DNA from: Rosa chinensis
Lineage: Eukaryota; Streptophyta; Magnoliopsida; Rosales; Rosaceae
Direction of reading: 5' to 3'
Assembly (NCBI RefSeq): GCF_002994745.2
Contig: NC_037091.1
Location: 56,901,612 to 56,965,611 of the forward strand
Length of the DNA stretch: 64,000 nucleotides
The notes under the pieces are model-generated. The model did not search any database. It worked only from the letters and a program-made list of their open reading frames with translations, and was not told the DNA's origin. This document shows, piece after piece, positions 11,161 through 21,529 of this stretch. The translations under genes were made by a program, and so were the position numbers. Each line of letters begins with the position of its first letter. Position 1 is the stretch's first letter.

Positions 11161-13004
11161 CTAGCGGATGTTTCAGACTTCCTTCGGATGATTAGCGCGT
11201 GCATAGCGCTTTCTTGCCCTGTGAGACATGTTGGTGATTGGAGCACCGCCATCGATGGTGTTGATGCGGCCCAAGGTCTCGACGTTGGCAATTACTGGTG
11301 GTGGTTGGCACACCCTGAACTGTTCCATCTTGCCGTCACGGTACAAGGTCTCAATGGCCGTTTTGAGAGCATTGCAGCTATTGGTATTGTGGCCGCTGTC
11401 CTCGTGGTATTTGCACCACTTGCCGGTGTTCCTGGGTTTACCCGTTTTTGGGTACTTTGGAGGGGGTGGCGGTGGAATATGATCCTTGCACTGATTATAG
11501 ATGTCTTCATACGAGGCCGTTAAGACAGTGAAAATTGCATACCGCTGCGAGGACTCCGCCTGCTTGTTGCGGTTATCTCCATGGGTTGGGCGGTTTCCCC
11601 TGTTGTAATGCTGGTCCTTCTGCCGCTTGTTCTGCTGGTGGCCCTGCTGCCACTCCCTTTTCTTGTCAGCTGTCGGTGCTGAGGGGGTCTTGTTAGCGGT
11701 TTCCTGGTGACTGGAGGACGATTGTGTTGACTTTGTTGGCGTTGCTGGTGGTGGTGGGGTTTCTCCATATGTGATGAATTCCGCCGGGGCGTGAATGACC
11801 GCCTCACTCATGACGTGGTCATACGTCTCATTGGGATGACTGTAGTTGAGGTGATAGAGGAACGGTCCCTTGAGAAGTCCCTTCCTGAAGGCCGCTGATG
11901 CCATAGTTTTGTCTAGGTCGCGGCACTGAGACGCTGCCGCCCGCCACCTTGTGACGAAGGCCTTCAGTGATTCGTCCTCCCCCTGCTTAACGCTGAACAG
12001 CTAACTTGTGTTGTGATGCCCGGCGGACAATAAGATGAAACGGGAGAGGAAAGCGTGTGATAGTGCATGGAATGAGCCGACAGAACCTGGCGGACACTCA
12101 AAGAACCAGTTCATTGCCTCACCATCCAACGTTTCGCTGAACAAATGGCATAAGGTGGCGTCGTCGAAACCCTTGTTGTTGGTGACCTTCTTGAAGGTGT
12201 CCATGTGGACGAAGGGATCGGACATTCCGCCGTAATGCGGCATCTTTGGGGTTTTTGCATATGCTGGTCTGACAGCCTGCAGAATTGTAGCGAAAAAGGG
12301 CCCGGGTCTGGAAGTGAAGAGCGGATTTCGAGTTGGCGCTGGGACGCCCGACTCCGCCCGGATCAACCTCTGCTCCAGTTGGTGCATCCTTTCCAATAGC
12401 TGGGCGGTTGAATCGTCGGCGGAATCGTCCTGAATGACCTGCTGGGATGGCCTGCGCCTCGGCACCGGCCGATCACCATCAGTCCTCGCCCTGGCCTCCG
12501 AGCGGTTGGTGTGCGGAAGTGATTCCGCCACCTGCTCTAACATTAGTTGAGGTATGGGCGGCGGTCCCATTTCCAACAACCCAGGTGGGTTCAGCGGAAC
12601 CTGTACCTGTACGACCGGCCCTGGCACCAATGTGCTGGTGCTGGGTCAACTACGCCTGGTGCTATGTGACTGCTCGCTCTGTGCCGGGCGGTCAGTGGCT
12701 GCCAGAGTCCTCTTTAGTTCCTCGAAACGTGTCATAAGCGTAGCCACATGTCTTTGGGCTTCGGCCTTTTCCTTGCGTTTCGTCTCGCGTTCTCTGTTTG
12801 CCTCATGAAGATCCGCCAGTGCTAGCTCGTACATGGTGACGAGATCTTGGCCTGATGGGCGGCTGCTGCCTGGATTTGCCTCACCGCTGGGGTTGGCCGG
12901 GGTTGTGAATAGTGTGCGGTTAACGCCGATCGCGGGGTCGGAGGGTTGGGGGATGGCGGGCTGTTCTGCCTGCTCTCAGCGTTTCCCCCGCTACCGTTAG
13001 TCAT
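11161..13004 (-). pseudogene. gag: E1 gag, one frame with in-frame stops and one frameshift
   Basis: Structural protein for virus-like particle assembly. ATG at 13004 (MTNGSGGNAES) lies about 50 bp inside the primer-binding site. The first ~50 codons are in one frame; a frameshift around 12840-12860 moves to the frame used by the rest of gag and by pol. In-frame stops: TGA 12646-12648, TAG 12001-12003, TGA 11173-11175 and TAG 11161-11163. Between them the gag core is readable (MSDPFVHMDTF, MNWFF, SLKAFVTRW) and a C-terminal zinc-binding-like KWCKYHEDSGHNTNSC. Every stop could arise by a single C-to-T change. This copy could not make intact Gag-Pol. Confidence 0.88.
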
Positions 13005-13039
13005 GGTGATTGTAGTGGGATGACCTTTTGTTCAAGGGT

Positions 13040-13057
13040 TCCCACAGACGGCGCCAA
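13040..13057 (-). other. E1 primer-binding site region
   Basis: The complement reads TTGGCGCCGTCTGTGGGA directly after the 5' LTR. TGGCGCCGT matches the 3' end of plant tRNA-Asp as used by Tat/Athila elements; the rest diverges. The tRNA assignment is tentative. Confidence 0.75.
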
Positions 13058-13573
13058 TGTTAACGTTTAAGAGTCCAACGGTAGCTGGACCCTAGCTAAC
13101 GCTGATCCGGTGGGCGGATCGGTACTTGTGTTGTTCTCGAAGCTCCCGTTACCTGTCAAGTGAAATACAATGGGCGTCAGAGGGAGACCGCGCCGGGCGA
13201 TCTTCTGCTCTCCGATGCCTAAGTTAGTCAATGTATTTGTGTTGACAAAGTAACAGTAGATAAGTATTGAATGCGTAATTAATGAGGAGAGAGGAGATAA
13301 CCTTTTATAGGTGAGGAAGAGGTTGATCTTCTCTTTGTTTTCGATGTGGGACTGATATGCTTCAGTTCCCAGTTTCAGAAGCTTCTGATGCCATCTTGGC
13401 GTGGAGCGTGGCGGCGCGTCGGCGGTGATCTGGAGGTGGTCCGACTCTGAGGCTGTAGCCTGCCTGGCGGTGTGTCTGCATGTCATTCCTTTAGTTGGAA
13501 TTAGTACCTTTGGCGGTACAATGAGCGTGGCCCATTATAGCTAATTATGTTTGCAAATGTATATGTATGTACA
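13058..13573 (-). repeat. E1 5' LTR
   Basis: 516 bp, begins TGTTAACG on plus and ends GTACA. Followed by TACCC (13574-13578), the right target-site copy. TATA-like CCTATAAAAGG on minus at about 13301-13311. Confidence 0.95.
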
Positions 13574-13578
13574 TACCC

Positions 13579-13953
13579 AAAATCCAGATTCGACCATCTA
13601 GCTAAGTAGCTAACAGATGAGTCCCAAACCCCGATCAAACACATACACCCACCCCCAGAACCCAGTCTAGACCCTCAAACACAACAAGGACTGCTAGAAC
13701 TCAATACAAATAGCAAACACAAAAACTGACAAACGAAAAACCCAATAAATAGGGATGGGTTTAGAATACCAACCTCGAAGATGAAAATTCAGGTACTCTC
13801 GAGGACACTCGTCTTCGATGCAAGAGGTCTTCGTCCTCCGGAGATCGACAACTTCACGGAATTGCAGAATCTTCTTCTAGGATAACAGAGGGTAGCTTGA
13901 AGACGACGATATCAGTTCAAAATGCAAAGTGTTGAACCACTCGGTTTCCCTCT
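13579..13953 (-). other. E2 antisense gene leader exon and first intron
   Basis: The reverse complement aligns in pattern with 3650-4120 of E1: CTTCAAGCT and a GAGGTTGGTAT exon-intron border (complement near 13767-13777), then a T-rich intron. No protein is encoded. It shows that the E2 aORF intron is the place where E1 inserted. Confidence 0.7.
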
Positions 13954-13963
13954 CTTTTATGTC
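13954..13963 (-). promoter_or_regulatory. TATA-like element of the E2 antisense gene
   Basis: The complement reads GACATAAAAG, identical to the corresponding block in E1. It sits between the leader and the tandem-repeat array, as in E1. Confidence 0.5.
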
Positions 13964-14234
13964 AACATCAAACAAATCTCCGCCGTCCGCTGAAAAACGA
14001 CATCACACGACAACCGTCCACGTGGCCCACGATCGCACTTACTTTCCGGATTATGCCTCGGTTACAAAATCAATAATCACTCGCATTAATGGTGAGGAGA
14101 CGGGCGTGCTGCAGAGACGTTATTCCACACGCTAGCCCAATACATGCTGGCCACGTGTCAGGTACCGTCAGACGAAGCGTTTAGCCAAAGCAAAAATCGA
14201 AAAGGCAAGTAACAAATCGTGAAAGGTGAGTCAG

Positions 14235-14520
14235 TCTCCTCTAAAGCGCAACACCGCTAGCGGAACTTCTCCTTTTTCATCTTACAAGCTAGACAGTCTT
14301 CGCTAAAGCACAACACCGCTAGCAGAACTTCTCCATTTTCATCTTGCAAGTGAGACAGTCTCCGCTAAGCGCAACACCGCTAGTGGAATTTCTCCCTTTT
14401 CATCTTGCAAGCGAGACAATCTCTGCTAAGAGCAACGCCGCTAGTAGAACTTCTCCATGTGGTCCATCAAGCAGAATACTCTCCGCTGACCTCAACACTG
14501 CTCGTCGAGTTCACAAAGAG
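14235..14520. repeat. ~60-bp tandem repeats in the E2 3' region
   Basis: CAACACCGCTAG and variants recur near 14248, 14309, 14369 and 14430, about 60 bp apart, with a degenerate fifth unit. The unit is the diverged reverse complement of the E1 array, so copy number and sequence differ between the two elements while position is kept. Confidence 0.8.
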
Positions 14521-14987
14521 ATCCCTGTGATGCTTCTAACAGCTCTCAATCGGCGGAGGGATATCCGTCAACTGCGCTTCCCGAGGCAACGCCTTACTCT
14601 GACAATGAACGCCGCGCGGCGTTGCAGTCAAGCAATGTCCCTCCGGGATAAGTAAGGGGACATGTCAACAGTCTTCGACAGCCCTGATCAGGCACGTTGA
14701 CCCCTGACACTAGGGTACCAAAGATTGGGCTCGCTACCCAAAACCCTCTGCTCAGCGCAGCTTCCCCTCAACAAACAATGTACTGGCCAAAATGGAGGTC
14801 TATCTTAGCCGGGGAGTGGGGGACTCCCTGGGGGGCCTAGCAGGGGCCCACCCGAAGGGGTATAAAGCGTTTGCTCAGTAAATCTATGGTTGACAACGCA
14901 CTGATGCTAATTATACTTTTGCAAGTCTAGCTGAAGTAACGCTTCAACCGCTAGGCAACTCCCCAACCAGGATTGCCCTCCTTGACT
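14521..14987 (+). other. E2 3' untranslated region
   Basis: Non-coding. Matches the E1 3' UTR (2422-2990) in reverse complement, including a GC-rich GGGGCCTAGCAGGGGCCC block near 14835-14852 and TATAAAGCG near 14861. No gene seen. Confidence 0.65.
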
Positions 14988-15003
14988 GGGGACTTGGGGA
15001 ACT
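14988..15003 (+). other. E2 polypurine tract
   Basis: GGGGACTTGGGGAACT abuts the E2 3' LTR; one base differs from the E1 tract. Confidence 0.8.
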
Positions 15004-15492
15004 TGTACTTACACATACTTACATGAGCATTTGCCAAGCATAATTAGCTATAATGAGCCACGCTCATGCTACCACCAGCGAGGTGACCTACGGAAACACA
15101 ACCAAGCAGGCTACCACCTGAGCCCCGGCTCACCCCCAAATCACCTATGATGCGCCTCGTCAAGATGGCATCAGAAGCTGGGAACTGAAGCACATCAGTC
15201 CCACATCGAAAACATGGAAGATGTCAACCTCTTCCCCATCTATAAAAGGTTTGCTCTTCTTTCCTCATTAATTACGCATTTACTACTTACCTACTGTTAT
15301 TCTGCCAACATAAATACATTGACTAACTTAGGCATCAGAGAAGAGAAGATCGCCCAGCGCGGTCTCCCTCTGACGCAGATTTGTATTTCACTTGACAGGT
15401 AGCGGAAGCTCTGAGAAAGTTGCAAGTAGTGGTCCGCCCATTGGACTAGCGTTAACAAAGATTAAGCTACCGCTCAATCTTAAACATTAACA
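15004..15492 (+). repeat. E2 3' LTR
   Basis: 489 bp, TGTACTTACA...ATTAACA. Carries TATAAAAGGT at 15241-15250. Clearly related to the E1 LTR and to the solo LTRs at 26116 and 61046, but diverged. The matching 5' LTR is outside the window. Confidence 0.9.
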
Positions 15493-15792
15493 CAAAGTTA
15501 TCATTTGTTAATCGCAAGAGATAGTGAATATGCTCATTTATCCAATGAGTGAACTTATGAATTGTCATTTCCCTACACATGCATGTTTATACAGATTTTT
15601 ATCCCAGAAATCAATAACAGTAACTTTCATGCCAATTATGTTAGTTGTACCAAATTTCTCCCATACTATTACACCTGTTAGTTTTTGTATTTCACTCAAC
15701 ACTCCCAAATATCGAAAATCATTACTTTTTTGGCCGCAGAATATTTGGTTGGTGCTATTTTGTTTTCTTTCCTCGTCTTTTTTATTTGTTTT
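15493..15792. other. AT-rich flank, no gene recognised
   Basis: Sequence between the E2 LTR and the next transposon. Small frames on both strands here overlap each other and show no recognisable domain. Nothing supportable found. Confidence 0.5.
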
Positions 15793-16135
15793 TGGAGAAA
15801 ATTTTACAAACAGTACCAGAACTAAGGCCAACTCCTAACTTCAGTACCCGACTATGCAAAACTATCACTTTGGTACCCCAAGTTTGAAGCTCGACCCAAG
15901 AATGGTACACTTCGTCCATCACAAAGTTAAGTCTTTGCTACGTGGCGAATCATGAGGGCCCCCAAAATATGCCACGTGGTTAGCTAGTTAACGCCGTGAT
16001 GGACGGCGTGTACCATTCTTGGGTCGGACTTCAAACTTGGGGTACCTCAAAAAAAAAAAAGTGATAGTTTTGCATAGTCGGGTACTAAAGTTAAGAATGA
16101 GCCTTAGTTCGGGTACTGTTTGTAACATTTTCTCT
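15793..16135. mobile_element. Non-coding element with ~130-bp terminal inverted repeats
   Basis: The left arm starts GAGAAAATTTTACAAACAGT near 15794 and the right arm ends ACTGTTTGTAACATTTTCTC near 16134. The arms remain complementary with few mismatches for roughly 130 bp to GTCCATCAC / GTGATGGAC, with an A-run insertion in the right arm. The ~75-bp centre is unrelated. No coding capacity, so it is a MITE or foldback-type element. A clear target duplication was not found. It lies about 190 bp upstream of the MATE start codon. Confidence 0.8.
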
Positions 16136-16207
16136 TATTTTTCATTTGTTTTCATTTAATACTATTCAATAAAATTCCAAAATGGACCGTTAAGACACTT
16201 CTCATTA

Positions 16208-16210
16208 TAG

Positions 16211-16245
<35 letters not shown>

Positions 16246-16246
16246 T
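16208..16246. repeat. (TA)n/(CA)n microsatellite
   Basis: About 13 TA units followed by CACACAC, about 80 bp upstream of the MATE start codon, probably in its promoter or 5' UTR. Confidence 0.9.
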
Positions 16247-16320
16247 CGCACACATACATATATATCAATCTCAACCGATGCAAGCAGCAATCCATATTCC
16301 AATACTAATCCGATCATAAA

Positions 16321-17018
16321 ATGGAGGAGAACAAACAGCCACTGCTGTCGCTAAGAGACGAGGTGGTGGGAGTTCCACAACATCATCAACCGATGCATGA
16401 CAACCTAGATTCCATCCCTGCTCCCGCAAACCCTTCTTTCATTTCCAGCACTGCTTTCAATCCCGAATCTGACGACATCCCACCCATCAATGGAGTACGC
16501 GACTTCTTCCGAGAGTTCAACCGAGAATCCAAGAAGCTCTGGTTTCTTTCCGGCCCCGCCATCTTTACTTCACTATGCCACTACTCTCTCGGCGCCATCA
16601 CTCAAGTCTTCGCCGGTCATGTCAGCACCCTCGACCTCGCCACCATCTCCGTCGAGAACTCGGTCATCGCTCGAATTCTGCTTTGGCGCTTTGGTATTCA
16701 TATTTTATCCAATTTCATCAAATATGTAGAGAAAGCACAACACTATGTAGTGTTGTGCTTTCTCTACATATTTGCTCAGCAAATTCTGTACGGAATAGGA
16801 CAGACGGTGGCGATATCCAAGGCGGCGGGGGTTTTCTCCATATACATGATACCTCAGCTGTTCGCGTACGCCATGGTTTTTCCGTTAGTCAAGTTTTTGC
16901 AGTCGCAGAGCAAGATGATGGTGATGGCGGTGATCACGGCTGTGACACTGATACTGCACACTGTGTTCTGCTGGCTACTGATGTTGAAGCTCGGGTGGGG
17001 CTTGGTGCGCACGGTGGT
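16321..17018 (+). pseudogene. MATE/DTX efflux transporter, 5' exon fragment
   Basis: ATG at 16321 opens a plant MATE-family protein: a ~65-residue hydrophilic N-terminus, then the KKLWFLSGPAIFTSL, AITQVFAGHVSTLDLA, ISKAAGVFSIYMIPQLFAYA and KFLQSQSKMMVM segments characteristic of DTX carriers (H+-coupled export of organic solutes, vacuolar or plasma membrane). The frame is open, but the conserved segment after SVIA (normally about 45 residues carrying the ETLCGQA region) is replaced by unrelated residues that include a 54-bp inverted repeat. The exon stops at GWGLV plus a few residues, where X solo LTR A begins (17019). The next ~55 family residues, up to LEVWYF, are not found anywhere in the window. 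Therefore a pseudogene. Confidence 0.88.
16720..16773. repeat. Perfect 26-bp inverted repeat with 2-bp spacer inside the MATE exon
   Basis: Left arm 16720-16745 and right arm 16748-16773 are exact reverse complements, separated only by TG. The right arm is normal MATE coding sequence (…LCFLYIF); the left arm is its inverted copy. Confidence 0.95.
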
Positions 17019-19690
17019 TGACAAGACCCACCCCGAATTCCACCATGGAATCCGAAGTGGCCCTGCGGGACCCACCTTTAAAGGAGATTTGCCAAAAATT
17101 TCGGCATAACCTCCCTTAAAAATGGATAACCCAAAATCCTGCGGAAAACAAAATTCACTTCTAATAATCCAACCACAACTCCTGGAGCCACCCTGCTCCC
17201 AAATTCCACCAATCCCATCTCAAAGCTAACAACATCAAACATAATCTCCAAAAGGTACAAGTTACTACAATCACCAAAGTTAGGTCATAGACCTCAAATA
17301 TAATTCATACAAGTTTGGGTCACACATCCCTTAGTAATCAGAGCATTCTAGGAATATAAGTTTAACATAGAGTACAGTAGGCTAAATAAATAACCTACAA
17401 AATATGATGACGGAAGCGGATGCGGTCACTATGGCTCACTTCAGAACGCCGAGCAGCAACACTGAAAATTGGGCATTTGAAACTGAAGGGCCCAGGGGAA
17501 AGTACATAAAAACGTTAGTGTGAGTGGACAAAAATAAAAGATTTTTAAACCAAATGGATTTTATACTTTCCCATATTTATTTCTTTAAAATTCCCGATGC
17601 ATGCAATGATTAACGAAAATAAAACAAAAGGAGTCCCACTCATGAAAGCCGACTAGCCCCGCTAGTCACAAACGAATAAAAGAAAAGGTTGAAACTCCAA
17701 TACTCAAAGAAATAGAACCAGCCCCGCTGGCTAAAATAAATCGGACTAGCCCCGCTAGTCGAAAATAGTATAAAGAGTAGGGGAAGATGATAGCCATACG
17801 AGTGAGCCACCTAGGCTCGGGTGATAGCCTCCCAGGCTAAAGTACTCCCAGTACTCCCGTAATATACCCTTACGCCACTATGTGTAGCGATAGGATACCG
17901 GGCTTTAGAATTACTGTCACCAAGACAGTAACCAGCGCCACAAAGGCGGAGGGCTTCGGTGATCCCATCACCTCGCCACAAAGGCGGAAGATCAATGCTA
18001 GCAATGATAGTAGTCACCCTAAGTAATGCATAAGAAACCCGAAAACCAAGTAAAACCACAAATACATAAAGCTTCCCCATATCCCGTAAAAGAATTTCCC
18101 ATGACTTGTCCCACACGCCAAGATAATCTAAAGTTCGAAATAAACAGGAGATAAATAAGTATAAAGATTTACTCCATCGAAATCTCATTAAAAATCACAA
18201 ATCACCGAGTATAAATAAAATATAAATAGTATAAATCCGGAAATCCCATCGGAGATAAATAAATAAAGGAAAATAAGCATAATCCAATGACGTGACCCCG
18301 CACGCCATAAAACCTTCAAATATTCAAATAACCAAACCCTTCCTGAAATTAACCATATACTCGGAAATTAATACTATAAACAAATTATAACCTCGGAATC
18401 AATTAAATAAATGCATGCATCATTCTTTGAAAAATAAAAGTCCACTCACAATATATGCTCAATCCTGACGTCGCTCGGTATTTTCCTCGTACGAAGACTC
18501 CTCTCGTCCTGTACGAATAGCACTCTTAAAAATACATTTATAGGACGACAATTAACTCTACGATAATTAGAAATTGAAATTCATAACGTCCCCCCCCCCC
18601 CTCCAAATCCAACTCCTTAATTCACAATAAATCCATCCACAATAATCCATCAATATCCATTCATCGATTAATAAATTCTAGAGTGAATTCGAAAGAATTC
18701 CGACGATCGAATTCACGTAAATCGTTAATTAATCAATTAAACTCAATTCGTAATTCCTCCGATTTCCACCAAACTTCATGTATAAACTTCTACAATCGTT
18801 AAGGGATTTATGGAGCCAAAATAGAAAATAAATTGCAGCTCCACGCGCCACCCACAGTGGTCGCGCGTGGGGCCCACGCGCCACCGGCCAACCACCACCA
18901 ATGGCCACCAAATTTTGGCAGCACCTCCTACTCAACATGCCTAATCTCTTTCTCAACTACAACAAGTGCCAATTTTACCTGGAAGAGCTCCAATTAAGCC
19001 GGTGAAAATTTTCCAGAAAAATTCAAGAACCCTAGGATCGGGTTCGATCGATTCGACATCCACACTGCAAATTGAGAAGCAAGACCTTAGGGGAAAACAT
19101 CTCCAGCAAAAACCCGACCTTCGACGCCGGTCTGGTGACTGGAGAAGGCCGGAATCGCCGGAAATCGGCAAAAATCGCAAACTGAAACCATTACCTTCCC
19201 GGCGCGAAATCAAGCTTCTCTGGCCAAATCTTCACAAAACACCACCGCCAATGTGTCAAGGGGGAGGAGACGAGCCTGGGGGTAGCCGGATTCCGTCGTG
19301 GGTCGGCCGGAGGAGGGAGAAATTGGAGGTAAACCAGTTCGGGCCGAAAGGGGAAGGGGTCGGGGGAGAAGAGAGAGGGAGAGTTACCGGGTTTCCGAAA
19401 ATGGAAACCTACAGTGGTAACTTTCCATATTTATATTTTTGTTACCATAAACAGTAACTTTCACATTTTAAGCTATAACTTTCACATACGAACTCCGATT
19501 TTTACGTACCACATATGCACGCGCTCGGTTTAACGTCCTCTACGACTTTCATGAAGGAAATTTTCTCAAATTATTAACTCATAAAAAGTCAATTTTTAAC
19601 CACCCCCTAAACGTTAAAATTATAACCGCGAACGGTAACCATAAAGAATTTCATGTAACTCAGTAAAAAGGGTATATCAGATGTTTTTTT
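17019..19690 (-). repeat. X-family solo LTR, copy A (right end truncated)
   Basis: Homologous to copies B and C along most of its length. Left end is TGACAAGACCC at 17019, matching the TGACAGGACCC end of copy C. Homology runs to about 19570, then weakens; the expected terminal GGGACGTTACA and a second copy of the flanking GTGGT are missing. I infer a deletion that also removed MATE exon sequence. It contains the nine-hairpin array (17651-17986). Frames inside it are not conserved as protein between copies. Confidence 0.8.
17651..17986. repeat. Array of nine short stem-loops in X copy A
   Basis: Stems with CCC loops at 17651-17667, 17718-17730, 17744-17760, 17825-17839 and 17958-17972. One has a 5-base loop at 17804-17818. 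Stems with ACAAA/ACCAA loops are at 17913-17929, 17936-17948 and 17974-17986. Arms are 4-7 bp and perfect. The same set occurs in copies B and C. Confidence 0.9.
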
Positions 19691-19911
19691 TGTCTTCATT
19701 TTATAATATTTTGTATATTATTGTAATTTCATGGTAAAAGATAATAACAAATTATTCATATAATTTACTGCTGGGTCTACTAAGAAATTTGTTGGGTATA
19801 TTTAGAAAGACCCTTTAATTTTATAGTTTTTTTCCAACGTCTTAAGGAATCAGCCAATCAGGGTGGATGTCGTCCTCGATCAAACAGTATAGTCTGGTAA
19901 AACAAAAAAAG
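19691..19911. other. AT-rich sequence, nothing recognised
   Basis: Low-complexity T/A-rich DNA following copy A. No coding frame, repeat pair or splice signal that I can support. Confidence 0.4.
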
Positions 19912-20107
19912 GTTTTTGTCCATTTATCCCAATTTTAGGGATTTTATTTTTCACTTATCCCATTAATTTTTTTTTAATTTCTCCTTACCCAAAATACTCT
20001 AAGGAGGTATTCTCTAATACCCCATTAAGTTTTTATTTTATTTCATTTTATTTTATTTTATTTTATTTTATTTTTTAGACTATTTTACCCTCACTCCTTT
20101 GTTACAT

Positions 20108-20109
<2 letters not shown>

Positions 20110-20146
<37 letters not shown>
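20110..20146. repeat. (GA)n microsatellite
   Basis: About 18 GA units. A second GA run lies at about 20919-20955. Confidence 0.95.
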
Positions 20147-20149
<3 letters not shown>

Positions 20150-20319
20150 TGGAAGAGAGAGAAGCCATAGGAGACTTCGCTGGATTCCCGTCACCGACCT
20201 CCTAATTCAGGCCAACTGTTGCAGGATTCAGGTCACAGCTGTCGCCTACCGGACTTCTCTGAAAACCCCGCCGGAGGTCCCCAAAGAGGTTTTCGGAGAT
20301 TTCATAGGTCACAGGAAAG

Positions 20320-20550
20320 GTTTATTGCCCTCAAATAGACCTGTATTTCCCCTAATAAACCTCTATTGCCTTCCAATAAAGGGGCAATAAACCTCTATTG
20401 CCCCCAATAGAACTTTCGGTCGCCGGATGGGAACTAATCTCGCTAAAATTAGACAAATAAAACTTTGATTAAAGAAAAAAAAAACGAGGAGGTTACATCA
20501 ATTCAAGATCCCCAATAGACCTTTAACAGACCTCTATTGGCCCCTAATAG
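20320..20550. repeat. Clustered CAATAGACCTCTATTG-like short palindromes
   Basis: At least five variants of AATAAACCTCTATTGCCCC / CCCAATAGACC occur within 230 bp, in both orientations. Several fold as GCAATA-N-TATTGC or CAATAG-N-CTATTG stems. No coding function seen. Confidence 0.6.
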
Positions 20551-20915
20551 AATATATATATATTTTTTCCAATTTTTTTTCCTTCTAGGCCTTCTGCCCC
20601 CATTTTACCCAAAAAAAAAAAAAACGAAACAAAGAAATTGATTTGGGCACCTAGAAAAAGCTCTGGGCACCAAATCATCGTTCTCCTCTGCCATTGGCGC
20701 GCCAGATCATTGTTCAAATTGGAAATAGCCATGGAGGGGAGAGAGAGAGAACTAGAAACGAACTCACCAGCGGTGACGTTGGGCCGGAGATTCGAATAGC
20801 GTCAGAGATGAGGTGGCTGTTAATCTGGCTTTGAGGCGACGCTGAGGGACTGAAAATGAACTCGACCAACTTGGAAGCAAACGACAAAGGCCAGATCACC
20901 GAGAGTATGATGGCG

Positions 20916-20960
<45 letters not shown>

Positions 20961-21529
20961 CGGCGCCGTCGCGAAAGTCGAACTGGTGGCCGGAGAGAAG
21001 CGGGCATTGATGACTTCGAAAGTAGCCGGAGAGAAGCGGGCGGTGAGGTCGAGGAAGGGCGGCGGCGTCGTCTACAAGCGTGGATGCCGTTACTACGCCA
21101 GATATGGAGATCAGAGAGAGAGAGATCTGCAGGAGGGATGAGAGAGATATAGAGTGGCATTATGTAATTTCTTAATTAGATTAAGGATAAAATAGTCATT
21201 TGCTGTTAAATTATATAGGTGGGAACAAAAAAAATCTGTTGTTAGAGTAAGTGAGATAATTTTGGCTCATTTTGGTGCTTTGGGTCAAAGACCTAAAAGA
21301 AGAAAAAAAAAAGATTTAGGTTCAATCTCATAATTTTTAAATCTAAAAAGTTTATCAAAAATTGCATACATTTCATGCAAATGACAAAAATCTTATATAA
21401 ATTGAAATATATTCTTTACTTATTTTGTTGTGTCTATAATGAATATTTTTGGTTTCTTTCTATAACTCAGTGTAGATGGTAAAATTTTGTCCTTGGAATT
21501 GAAATATTTTATTTATTTTTTGAAACCTT

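Larger units (their letters stand above)
1890..13573 (-). mobile_element. E1: near-complete Tat-lineage Ty3/gypsy retrotransposon, nested in E2
   Basis: Length 11,684 bp with two 516-bp LTRs (TGTTAAC...GTACA on plus) and a perfect 5-bp target duplication TACCC at 1885-1889 and 13574-13578. Sense is minus: primer-binding site next to the right LTR, then gag, pol and 3' region, with a polypurine tract next to the left LTR. Pol order is protease, reverse transcriptase, RNase H, a second archaeal-like RNase H, integrase; the double RNase H is a known mark of the Tat clade. A spliced gene on plus (4147-6861) occupies the space between pol and the 3' LTR and runs tail-to-tail with pol. By hand count the LTRs differ at about 11 positions. 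Confidence 0.95.
1..15492 (+). mobile_element. Outer Tat-lineage Ty3/gypsy LTR element E2 (3' part, interrupted by E1)
   Basis: The flanks of E1 belong to one older element. Left of 1890 lie coding exons of an antisense gene on the minus strand. Right of 13578 lie the first intron, 5' leader and TATA box of that gene, then a tandem-repeat array, a polypurine tract and a 3' LTR (15004-15492). The antisense gene points to minus, so E2's gag-pol should be on plus and lie left of the window. E2 resembles E1 throughout but its LTR is 489 bp rather than 516 bp. The 5 bases after its LTR are CAAAG; the partner target copy is outside the window. The Tat assignment is by homology with E1. Confidence 0.85.
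19912..21290. mobile_element. Candidate degenerate MULE-like element without transposase
   Basis: The two ends read inward show loosely similar blocks: GACTATTTTACCCTC then TTACATA then a GA-rich stretch on the left (about 20072-20146), and GACTATTTTATCCTT, TTACATA and GA-rich sequence in the complement of about 21110-21210. This is the arrangement seen more clearly in the element at 27511. No target duplication was identified and the interior has no conserved gene. The identification is tentative. Confidence 0.35.

Noticed and set aside
15214..15402. 62-codon frame in the E2 LTR, with similar frames in the other LTRs (2360, 13486, 26560, 61087)
   Set aside because: Follows the conserved LTR transcript leader; the frames differ between copies and have no known domain.
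20544..21160. Two minus-strand frames rich in Ser, Leu and Arg
   Set aside because: Composition comes from GA/CT microsatellites; no family signature.
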